Assembly: GCA_019308645.1 (NCBI GenBank)
Contig: JAFDHR010000193.1
Location: forward strand, 1-5,620
Direction of reading: 5' to 3'
DNA: 5,620 nt
DNA from: Deltaproteobacteria bacterium
GTDB taxonomy: Bacteria; Desulfobacterota; DSM-4660; Desulfatiglandales; B25-G16
The notes beneath the pieces were generated by a model. It had not been told where the DNA came from. It ran no database searches and worked only from the letters and a program-made list of their open reading frames with translations. The position numbers and the translations under genes are program-made. Below, in pieces: positions 1-5,620 of this stretch; position 1 is the first letter of the stretch; each line of letters opens with the position of its first letter.

Positions 1-422
1 TTTCATTAGCACAGATGGCAGGAGTGAGCCTATTTGCAATCCTTTGGTTCAAGATTCCCTTTAACAGCAGTGTGCCACTCCTATTTATTGGCGCACTTCT
101 TTTCATAATGAGCACCTTGGGCCTGGGGCTATTTATATCCACCATATCCACCACGCAGCAACAGGCCATGATGACGACCTTTTTTTTCATCCTTCCCCTT
201 TTCATGTTTAGCGGTTTCGTTTTCCCCATTGAGAGCATGCCAGCGGTAATTCAGTGGTTGACCTATTTGAATCCACTGAGGTATTTTTTGGTTATTATCA
301 GGGGGATCTTTTTGAAGGGGGTGGGCCTGAAAATACTGTGGCCCCAATTTGTTGCATTGATGGTTCTTGGGGCGATTGTGTTTGCAGGCTCAATAAAAAG
401 GGTTAGAAAAAGGCTCGATTAA
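1..422 (+). CDS. ABC-2 type transporter permease, C-terminal part (5' truncated)
   Basis: This is the membrane subunit of an ABC exporter of the ABC-2 family, resembling the YhhJ/YbhS/YbhR group. The frame is open from base 3 through the left edge, so the ATG at 15 is most likely internal and the N-terminal half is missing. About 139 residues are visible. They include hydrophobic segments (counting from the ATG at 15) at about 1-12, 21-43, 51-72 and 108-127. Between the third and fourth lies the family signature: TTQQQAMM, then SGFVFPIESMP, then LNPLRYFLVIIRGIFLKG, which is typical of the C-terminal end of these permeases. The basic tail (KRVRKRLD) suits a cytoplasmic C-terminus. The cargo is unknown; relatives move drugs or other hydrophobic compounds. 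The ATPase subunit is expected upstream, outside the window. The activase gene follows after 37 bp with no visible terminator, so they may share a transcript without sharing a function. Confidence 0.88.
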   Translation, partial: SLAQMAGVSLFAILWFKIPFNSSVPLLFIGALLFIMSTLGLGLFISTISTTQQQAMMTTFFFILPLFMFSGFVFPIESMPAVIQWLTYLNPLRYFLVIIRGIFLKGVGLKILWPQFVALMVLGAIVFAGSIKRVRKRLD

Positions 423-459
423 CACAATAGCATGTAATATCAGACAGGAGAAACAAGTA

Positions 460-1241
460 ATGGTACATGTGATTGGGATTGATATAGGTTCTGCCTTTTC
501 AAAAGGTATAATCATGCGTGATCAAAAGATTGTAGGATCTTATGTAATGCCCTCCGGAGGAAATTATACATTAGCTGCTGATAGAAGCTGCTTTCTAAGA
601 AGGGACTATCCTCTAATGATATTCGTTATTTAGTTGCGACTGGGTACGGTGCAAAAAATGTACGCTTTGCAAATGATGTAATTACCGACATATCCTGCCA
701 TAGCAGGGGGATATTTTATCTTTTTCCCTCGGTTAGGACAGTAGTTGATGTTGGTGATCTCTTTAGTAAGGCCTTTCGGATTGATGAAAGGGGAAACTCG
801 CTCACATTTTTATTGAGTGGCAAGTGTGCTGGTGGGAGTGCCAGGGTGTTACAGGTAATTGCCAAGGTTTTACAGGTAAAGGTGGAGGAGATAGGAGAGC
901 TGTCATTAAAATCAGTGAAGAGGATAGATTTTAACACCGGATGTGCTGTTTTTGCGGAGACCGAAGCAGTATCGAGGATAGCTGAGGGTGCTTCGAAAGA
1001 GGACCTTCTGGCCGGGATTCACAGGGCCCTGGCAGCACAGATTAATAGCCTGGCAGAGAGGGTAGGGGTTGAAAGAGATTATGCCGTTGTTGGTGGTGGG
1101 GCAAGGGATGTGGGTCTGGTTAAGGCAGTTGAAGAGATAGTAGGTTTTGAGATTGTTGTACCGGAAGCTCCCCACCTGACAGCCGCTATTGGAGCGGCTG
1201 TCATAGCTGGGGAGAAAGCAAGGGGGATCAGCTTATCTTAA
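460..1241 (+). pseudogene. 2-hydroxyacyl-CoA dehydratase/benzoyl-CoA reductase activase (BcrAD/BadFG/HgdC family), frameshifted
   Basis: Members of this family are homodimeric [4Fe-4S] ATPases that fire low-potential electrons into 2-hydroxyacyl-CoA dehydratases or benzoyl-CoA reductases. The ATG at 460 follows an AGGAG (446-450) by 9 nt. It starts MVHVIGIDIGSAFSKG, the first phosphate-binding motif, but this frame hits TAG at 631-633 after 57 codons. Homology resumes one frame back from about 585: KKGLSSNDI, then VATGYG. Joining them (AGA 583-585, then AAG from 585) gives 260 residues, about the family length. The rebuilt protein keeps both expected cluster cysteines, C123 (GKCAGGSAR) and C162 (NTGCAVFAETE). 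Their 39-residue spacing equals that of the HgdC ligands as I recall them (C127/C166). The C-terminal GGGARDVGLVKA and APHLTAAIGAAV motifs are also present. The usual DIGGQDSK motif reads DVGDLFSK (97-104). The second frame has no good start codon nearby, so the gene is either a young pseudogene or carries a sequencing error (one lost A in AGAAGC). The exact partner enzyme is unknown, and no dehydratase subunit is visible here. Confidence 0.85.
1177..1203. other. Strong hairpin in the convergent gene tails
   Basis: There is a perfect 11-bp inverted repeat (TGACAGCCGCT / AGCGGCTGTCA) around a 5-nt loop (ATTGG). It lies inside the last 65 bp of the activase gene, where it encodes part of the conserved LTAAIGAAV stretch. 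On the other strand it sits 24 nt past the thiolase stop codon, so it would be a 3'-UTR hairpin of the thiolase mRNA. Neither strand has a run of T after the stem, so it is not a classical intrinsic terminator. It could still slow polymerase or protect a 3' end. The coding constraint on the activase may explain it in part. Confidence 0.5.
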
Positions 1242-2424
1242 ATACCAGTGCTGCTCCTGTATCGCCAGCGGCGCACCCTGCCCAGAGACAATACCCACCA
1301 CCCAGCATAACGACCTCTTCTAATAGCTCAATAATTATCCTGCCGGCTGTGGGGGCTTGAGGGTGGCCATATATCATAGAATTTCCGTAATTGTTCATCC
1401 AATTAACATCCATACCCATCTTGGAGGCCATATAGATGTCATTTATGGCAAAGGGTTGATGGGTTTTTGCAGCCTTCAGATCCCCTACTTTTATCCCTGC
1501 CTTTTCAAGTGCCATCTGTGCAGCAGGGACAGGGGCCTGAGCCATATAGCCCTTTTTTGCCCTTGAAAACCCATATGAGACAATCTGGATCTCAACATTT
1601 GGATCTGCGCTTAGCTCTTTGGCCTTATCCCGAGTGGTCACAATTACACCACAGTTTCCATCTGCAGGAAATGTTTGTGCTCCAAAGGTATGTACACCTC
1701 CTGGTTCAACAGGTCTGAGTCTGGCCAGGCCTTCGGCTGAGGTTGGTGTAACGCCCTCATCTTCTTCTACTAACATGGTTTTCTTCTTAGAGATTTTGAC
1801 CTCTGGAGGAAACATGTACCTTTTCTGAAAGGCACGGTCATTGGCCAGGGCATCCTGGTATTGTTCATATCTCCTTAAGGTGACGGCATCGCACTCTTCC
1901 CGAGTTGTTCCTAACTCTTTGGCAACATTTTCAGCCGTCTGGATCATTTTTTGCCCTGCCCATGGATCACCGTTAAAATTGTCCATCATCCAGTTTTCTG
2001 ACTCCACTTCTCCACCTGGTCCAAAGGGCTGTGGCCAGATAGTATGTGGGCCATTGGATGTACGATCTGCCATAAGGGCAAATCCTGTCTCATAGGCTCC
2101 GAGTTCTATATCTGAGGCAGCAAGATTTATACAGGTAGTTGATGTAGTGCATGCCTGATTTACCATGAGGGCAGGTAGATCCTTGGCACCATTCACTAAC
2201 AGGGCTGCTGCCCATGTGTGGCTATAAAAAAGGTGGTGCTGTGCTATGGTTATCCCAAAATACATGTAGTCAAATATAGTGGGGTCAAAATTATTTTTTG
2301 TCAGCCATCGGTTGGCTGTTGTTGCTCCTAAGGAGATAGAATTTTCATTAGCCATAGGCCCCTGCCATCTGCAAAATGGGGTCGAATAGTAGCCCTTGTA
2401 AGGTATGAATGCTTTTGTCAACAT
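1228..2424 (-). CDS. Thiolase-superfamily acyl-CoA acyltransferase (398 aa)
   Basis: Thiolases cleave 3-ketoacyl-CoA with CoA or run the reverse Claisen condensation, in the cytoplasm. The start is the ATG at 2422-2424, preceded on the minus strand by GGAGG (2434-2438) with 9-nt spacing. The likely nucleophile is C92 in NQACTTSTTC. H322 lies in THQPFAINDIY, where classical thiolases have NEAF. The catalytic H354 is in YGHPQAPTAGR, and the second active-site cysteine is C384 in WAGCAAGD, after the GGGY turn (375-378). The triad is therefore complete and the length fits a full thiolase. The sequence belongs to the divergent SCP2-like/lipid-transfer branch rather than the FadA or AtoB type. That branch often works with a DUF35 (OB-fold) partner, but none is in this window. 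In YGHPQAPTAGR two glycines of the usual GHPxGxTG motif are alanine. The gene lies 87 bp after the ligase gene on the same strand, so a shared transcript and pathway are likely. Its tail overlaps the activase gene by 14 bp. The substrate chain (fatty or aromatic side chain) cannot be told. Confidence 0.85.
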   Translation of the reverse strand: MLTKAFIPYKGYYSTPFCRWQGPMANENSISLGATTANRWLTKNNFDPTIFDYMYFGITIAQHHLFYSHTWAAALLVNGAKDLPALMVNQACTTSTTCINLAASDIELGAYETGFALMADRTSNGPHTIWPQPFGPGGEVESENWMMDNFNGDPWAGQKMIQTAENVAKELGTTREECDAVTLRRYEQYQDALANDRAFQKRYMFPPEVKISKKKTMLVEEDEGVTPTSAEGLARLRPVEPGGVHTFGAQTFPADGNCGVIVTTRDKAKELSADPNVEIQIVSYGFSRAKKGYMAQAPVPAAQMALEKAGIKVGDLKAAKTHQPFAINDIYMASKMGMDVNWMNNYGNSMIYGHPQAPTAGRIIIELLEEVVMLGGGYCLWAGCAAGDTGAALVFKIS

Positions 2425-2440
2425 GTCTTTTTTCCTCCAA

Positions 2441-2494
2441 TTGGGTTTATTGAGTTTGTTGGGTTTATTGTGTCTGTTGTGTTTACTTGCTAAT
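2441..2494 (-). repeat. 18-bp imperfect tandem repeat in the ligase-thiolase gap
   Basis: On the + strand, two near-identical 18-bp units start at 2441 and 2459. They share the first 12 bases, TTGGGTTTATTG, and differ at 2 of the last 6. A third decayed copy starts at 2477 (TTGTGTTTACTT). Read in the transcribed direction, the region is A/C-rich and almost free of G, so it should be unstructured in mRNA. It ends just before the thiolase ribosome binding site (2434-2438). It is not coding. It could act as an unstructured leader that helps ribosome loading, or it may be a slippage-born simple repeat. Confidence 0.7.
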
Positions 2495-2511
2495 GCTTAC
2501 TACCTACGTTT

Positions 2512-4092
2512 TTAAGCATCACTCCACTTGCCATATTTCTCTCTCAGGATTCTGTGTAAAATCTTTCCAGTCCCTGTTCTGGGCATTTCTTCTTCCTTGA
2601 TGAAATCAACGGATTTTGGTCTTTTGAACCCTGCAATTTTACCCTTGGTAAAATCCATTATTTCTTTTGCAAGCTCATCACTTGGCTCATAATTTTCATT
2701 CAGAATGATAATGGCCTTTATTGCCTCGCCCCATTTTTCATCAGGAACGCCTATTACTGCGATATCCTTAACAGCAGGGTGGGCACCGACAGTACTCTCT
2801 ACCTCGGATGGAAATACATTTTCTCCACCAGTTATTATCATATTTGCCTTCCTATCTACCAAAACATAAAAGCCATCTTTATCCCGTTTAGCCATATCTC
2901 CAGCTGAAGACCATTCCCCTTCAAATGCCTCTTTGGTCTTCTCCGGCTCTTTCCAGTACTCTTTAAATATCATGGGAGTTCTGTAAAAAACCTCACCTAC
3001 CTCACCGTCAGGTACAGGATTTCTGTTGTCGTCAAGCAACTTAATTCTGTCTGTGCCATAGATTTCCTTGCCGATAGAGCCAAGTTTTTCAAACTGATAT
3101 TCTGGTCTTAACAGGGTTACCAAACCGCCCTCTGTAGTACCATAGGCCTCCCAAAGCTCTGCATTTTTAAAGTAATCCATGATCGCTAGCTTGAGATCTT
3201 TTCTGGCAGGAGCAGACGATATTAATAGCTGCCTCATGGAAGATACATCTATATTATTTTTAACCTCATCTGGAAGACCAAGCATCATAATATAATGTGT
3301 GGGTACCAGGGAGGTAAAGGTAATCTTGTATTTATCAATGGTTTGAAGTAGGTCCTCAGGGTCGAAGCTTACCATATTATACACAAATACCGGAGCAGTC
3401 AGCATGGTATAGGGAAAGGAATAAAATATGGAATTCACATGGCACATTGGCATCACCAGCATCACCTTATCAGTAGGCCTGACACCCTGGTTCATAATGT
3501 TTAATACATATTGGGCGTGGTAACTTTCATGGGTTTTGACCACACCTTTGGGCCTTCCTGTTGTTCCTGAGGTATACATAAAGGTCCATGTGTCATCTCC
3601 ATCTACCATGATATCGGGCTCTTCCGGGGATGATTTGGCCAGCCAATCCTCATAACCTGTATATCCATCGGGAACAGGGCCTTCTCCCAGATAGATATAG
3701 GCATCTTTTGGAACCGGAAGTTTGTCTTTCATGGCATCTATCATTTCCACAAAGGGCTGCTCAACGATAAAAGCCTTGCATTCTGCATGATTGACAATAT
3801 ATTCAATATCCGGTGGTGCAAGGCGAAACATTAATGGAACTATGGTTTGGCCCCCCTTGGCACATCCGGCATATATGTCCATCCACTCACCACGGTTAAA
3901 TGCTAATACGGCAAATCTTTCCTGAAAACCAATATCTAAGCCTGACAGTCCATTAGCAACCCTACAGGCCCTCTCGTTCCATTCCTTAAAGTTATATTCA
4001 TTATTTTTATCCTGCCACCCTAATTTATCTGGATAATTGATGGCGTTCATCTTGACAACGGTTCCTGCATGCATCCATTTGCTGGTTGTCAT
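2512..4092 (-). CDS. AMP-forming acyl-CoA ligase (class I adenylate-forming, FadD-like, 526 aa)
   Basis: The enzyme activates a carboxylic acid with ATP to an acyl-adenylate and transfers it to CoA. The start ATG (4090-4092) has an excellent AGGAGG (4099-4104) 6 nt upstream. The family core motifs are all present in order. The phosphate-binding loop YTSGTTGRPKG is at 173-183. EAYGTTEGG is at 315-323, with E321 as the expected Mg/ATP ligand. SAGDMAKRDKDGF (396-408) carries the ribose-contacting D399. The hinge DRKANMIITGGENVFPSEVE is at 413-432. The C-terminal PRTGTGK (504-510) ends in the catalytic lysine K510. There is no signal peptide or membrane segment, so the protein is cytoplasmic. The length is usual for medium/long-chain or aromatic acid ligases, and the acid-binding pocket does not let me name the substrate. 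The gene leads a probable operon with the thiolase, which supports a role in acyl-CoA degradation or assimilation. A palindrome and a weak promoter candidate lie just upstream. Confidence 0.93.
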   Translation of the reverse strand: MTTSKWMHAGTVVKMNAINYPDKLGWQDKNNEYNFKEWNERACRVANGLSGLDIGFQERFAVLAFNRGEWMDIYAGCAKGGQTIVPLMFRLAPPDIEYIVNHAECKAFIVEQPFVEMIDAMKDKLPVPKDAYIYLGEGPVPDGYTGYEDWLAKSSPEEPDIMVDGDDTWTFMYTSGTTGRPKGVVKTHESYHAQYVLNIMNQGVRPTDKVMLVMPMCHVNSIFYSFPYTMLTAPVFVYNMVSFDPEDLLQTIDKYKITFTSLVPTHYIMMLGLPDEVKNNIDVSSMRQLLISSAPARKDLKLAIMDYFKNAELWEAYGTTEGGLVTLLRPEYQFEKLGSIGKEIYGTDRIKLLDDNRNPVPDGEVGEVFYRTPMIFKEYWKEPEKTKEAFEGEWSSAGDMAKRDKDGFYVLVDRKANMIITGGENVFPSEVESTVGAHPAVKDIAVIGVPDEKWGEAIKAIIILNENYEPSDELAKEIMDFTKGKIAGFKRPKSVDFIKEEEMPRTGTGKILHRILREKYGKWSDA

Positions 4093-4114
4093 TTCTATCC
4101 TCCTTTTTTGTTGT

Positions 4115-4128
4115 AGGCCTTAAGGCCT
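4115..4128. promoter_or_regulatory. 14-bp perfect palindrome upstream of the ligase ribosome binding site
   Basis: AGGCCTTAAGGCCT is a perfect palindrome centred between 4121 and 4122. It lies 10 nt upstream of the ligase AGGAGG and downstream of the promoter candidate. As DNA it could be an operator for a dimeric repressor. As RNA it could fold into a 5-bp GC-rich stem with a TTAA loop next to the ribosome binding site. No regulator gene is visible in the window, and the role is a guess. Confidence 0.4.
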
Positions 4129-4146
4129 TCTTTATATTAAATGTCT

Positions 4147-4175
4147 AATTTAAGTAGTCATTTTTTAGCCGACAA
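4147..4175 (-). promoter_or_regulatory. Weak sigma-70-like promoter candidate for ligase-thiolase
   Basis: On the minus strand, TTGTCG (4170-4175) is separated by 17 nt from TAAATT (4147-4152). This leaves room for a 5' leader of roughly 45 nt before the ligase start. Both boxes match the consensus only in part. The surrounding DNA is AT-rich, so chance matches are likely; an alternative -10-like TATAAA lies further downstream near 4131-4136. Confidence 0.22.
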
Positions 4176-4181
4176 ATTGAT

Positions 4182-4342
4182 AAATCCTAAATTCTAATAT
4201 CGAAATCCTAAACAAGCACAAAATCCGAATATTATAAATAAAAAACCATTAATTTTCCGAGACTCAAACTCTAAACAGGTTTTGTCATTTGGATTTTGAT
4301 ATTTGATATTGTTTAGAGTTTAGGATTTAGTATTTAGAATTT
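4182..4342. repeat. AT-rich nested inverted repeat filling the 4093-4383 gap
   Basis: The 291-bp gap between the Fe-S gene and the ligase has no gene. Its right half is an imperfect palindrome. The outer arms 4189-4213 and 4318-4342 match as reverse complements at 21 of 25 bases. A nested perfect 10-bp pair, AACTCTAAAC (4267-4276) and GTTTAGAGTT (4311-4320), partly overlaps the right arm. The word AAATCCTAAA occurs directly twice (4182-4191 and 4203-4212) and once inverted (4319-4328). The interior is rich in A/T. It resembles the dispersed intergenic palindromes found in many anaerobe genomes, and it could serve as a transcript end for the Fe-S gene. No transposase or clear target-site duplication is seen. 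Confidence 0.65.
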
Positions 4343-4383
4343 CACCTCTTATGTTATCTTGTTTATGAAATCCACTGTAAATC

Positions 4384-5616
4384 TTAAGAAATGATGGAGT
4401 TAGCTACTATCTCAGTAATATCCATCACCTTGATCTTTGGTCGTTCATCTTTAGGAATGGCCTTTACTCCTTTCCTGAGGTTATCCTTGCATGCAGAACA
4501 ACCAGACACTATTATCTCTGCACCTACTTCCATGGCATCCCTTACCCTGATTGCTGCCATATCTGCTGCGAGTTCTGGCTCCAGGGCTATAACACTTCCG
4601 CCACCTCCGCAGCACCTGGCCATCAAGCGGTTTCTGGACATCTCAACGAAATCAATGTCAGGAATGGCCTTTAGTATCTCCCGGGGCTCATCAAATATCT
4701 CAAAAGTCCTGCCCAGGTCACATGGATCATGATAGGTAACTTTTTTACCAAGATCACCACCCAATTTTATCTTTTTCTCCTTTATAAGTTTGGGAATATA
4801 GTGAACAGAATGGAAGACTTCCAATCCTAAATCTCCTGCCTCAGGATAATATTTTTTGAATGTTTTATAACAACCGGCACATGGAGTTATCAGCTCTTTT
4901 GCCCCGGTTTCCTTAATACGATCAATAAGGTTTCTGGCAGTTTGCTCAAATTTTTCCTGATCCCCCATCAGGTGTAATGGAAATCCGCAGCAGATCTCAT
5001 CTTTTCCAAGCATTGTGTAATCTATACCAGCAGCATCCATGATCTTAAAGAAGCTTGGAACTATCTTCATATCTAAGTAACTCGAGACACACCCCATAAA
5101 TAGGAGGGTGTCTGCCTTTTTCTTTAGCTCACCTGTTTCTACCTTTTTCTTGATTGATGAGGGATAGATGGCAATCCTGTCTTCCTTTGTGGCTGCATAA
5201 ACATTATCTGTATTCAGGATGCTATCTCTCAGTGCCATGACCGGTTCAGGAGCAATACCAGAAGCAAAAAGCTTTTCACGGCCTTTTTGAATAATCTCAT
5301 CTACCTTAATCCGGGCAGGACAGAAATATGTACAGGCATTACAGGTAGTGCAGGTATAAAATGAATCTGCCAATTCCTTGGAGGGCTCAATTGTCCCGGT
5401 CATTAGGTTGAATGCCAGGATGGTCCTGCCCCTGGCATTCCTTGACTCGAGTTGGGTGATGTCATAGGTAGGGCATCCTAAGCGGCAAAATGCACAGTTT
5501 ATGCAAGCAAGGATCTCATTGTCTACATCATAACCAAAGGAGTTGAGCCCCTCCGGATGCTCTAAAAGTGGTTTGAAGGCAAAATAGTCGTAGATGTCAT
5601 GTTTCTTTTTGTCCAA
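4384..5616 (-). CDS. (4Fe-4S) and double CCG-domain oxidoreductase subunit, GlcF/HdrD-like (about 410 aa; start uncertain)
   Basis: This is an electron-transfer subunit of the glycolate oxidase GlcF / heterodisulfide reductase HdrD group. Counting from the TTG at 5614-5616, the N-terminal part holds two ferredoxin-type clusters: C38, C41, C44, C48 (CINCAFCRLGCP) and C89, C92, C95, C99 (CTTCNACTYFCP). Two cysteine-rich CCG domains follow. The first has C176, C209-C210 (ICCGFP) and C246/C249 (PCAGCY). The second has C299 (HDPC), C335-C336 (RCCGGGG) and C373/C376 (SGCSAC). These can bind a noncubane or other Fe-S cluster. All ligands are present and the length fits GlcF. No membrane segment or signal is seen, so it needs a partner, typically a flavoprotein (GlcD-like or EtfAB) or a membrane subunit. 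The frame remains open past the TTG to the window edge, so the real start and the ribosome binding site may lie outside. The stop is followed by the nested inverted repeat. Its substrate and acceptor are unknown. Confidence 0.9.
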   Translation of the reverse strand: MDKKKHDIYDYFAFKPLLEHPEGLNSFGYDVDNEILACINCAFCRLGCPTYDITQLESRNARGRTILAFNLMTGTIEPSKELADSFYTCTTCNACTYFCPARIKVDEIIQKGREKLFASGIAPEPVMALRDSILNTDNVYAATKEDRIAIYPSSIKKKVETGELKKKADTLLFMGCVSSYLDMKIVPSFFKIMDAAGIDYTMLGKDEICCGFPLHLMGDQEKFEQTARNLIDRIKETGAKELITPCAGCYKTFKKYYPEAGDLGLEVFHSVHYIPKLIKEKKIKLGGDLGKKVTYHDPCDLGRTFEIFDEPREILKAIPDIDFVEMSRNRLMARCCGGGGSVIALEPELAADMAAIRVRDAMEVGAEIIVSGCSACKDNLRKGVKAIPKDERPKIKVMDITEIVANSIIS

Positions 5617-5620
5617 TCCC

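Noticed and set aside
575..633. Programmed -1 frameshifting in the activase gene
   Set aside because: No X XXY YYZ slippery heptamer in the correct phase and no clear downstream pseudoknot were seen. A lost base explains the data more simply.
1177..1203. Classical intrinsic terminator
   Set aside because: The stem is strong, but no T-run follows on either strand, so it is kept only as a hairpin.
813..1241. A separate 142-aa gene starting at the TTG at 813
   Set aside because: The same frame already shows activase homology from about 585 (VATGYG, SCHSRG), and 813 lies in the middle of a conserved motif just before C123. It is an internal codon of the broken activase.
1357..2095. Plus-strand reading frames opposite the thiolase
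   Set aside because: They overlap each other and the thiolase in antisense, and they lack recognisable motifs. The thiolase frame carries the full catalytic set.
2441..2494. CRISPR array
   Set aside because: The units are only 18 bp, directly adjacent without unique spacers, and decay over three copies. This is a simple tandem repeat.
4391..4732. Plus-strand 113-aa frame opposite the Fe-S gene
   Set aside because: It lies antisense to the second CCG domain, whose cysteine ligands are all intact. It is a shadow of the real gene.

Overview
The window reads like a piece of an anaerobic, probably Desulfobacterota (deltaproteobacterial) or similar sulfate-reducing or syntrophic genome. This is an inference from gene content: an oxygen-sensitive-type 2-hydroxyacyl-CoA dehydratase/benzoyl-CoA reductase activase, a GlcF/HdrD-like double-CCG iron-sulfur protein, and CoA-thioester metabolism (acyl-CoA ligase plus thiolase). 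Base composition is moderately AT-rich, and the gaps between genes carry AT-rich or CA-rich repeats. No rRNA, tRNA, CRISPR array, transposase or phage gene is visible.

Layout. Two genes lie on the + strand at the left: the 3' end of an ABC-2 type transporter permease (1-422), then 37 bp later a BcrAD/BadFG/HgdC-type activase (460-1241). The activase is broken by a frameshift near position 583-588. On the - strand, converging on it, are a thiolase-superfamily enzyme (1228-2424), an AMP-forming acyl-CoA ligase (2512-4092) and a (4Fe-4S) oxidoreductase subunit (4384-5616). The Fe-S gene is open to the right edge, so its true start may lie outside. The activase and thiolase genes overlap tail to tail by 14 bp. 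Ligase and thiolase are 87 bp apart and probably co-transcribed, ligase first. The 291-bp gap 4093-4383 separates the Fe-S gene from the ligase and holds an AT-rich nested inverted repeat, a 14-bp perfect palindrome just upstream of the ligase ribosome binding site, and a weak promoter candidate.

How the genes may work together (inference). The ligase would charge a carboxylic acid to its CoA thioester at the cost of ATP. The thiolase would cleave or form a beta-ketoacyl-CoA. The Fe-S protein would pass electrons between a flavoprotein, perhaps encoded just outside the window, and a quinone or thiol acceptor. An intact activase would supply low-potential electrons to a partner dehydratase or reductase, but no such catalytic subunit is in the window. 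The substrate cannot be determined from sequence alone.

The points most worth checking are the disrupted activase with its altered second nucleotide-binding motif, the strong hairpin in the convergent gene tails, the 18-bp CA-rich tandem repeat in the ligase-thiolase leader, and the nested palindromic element in the large gap. I did not find convincing evidence of an entirely new system.
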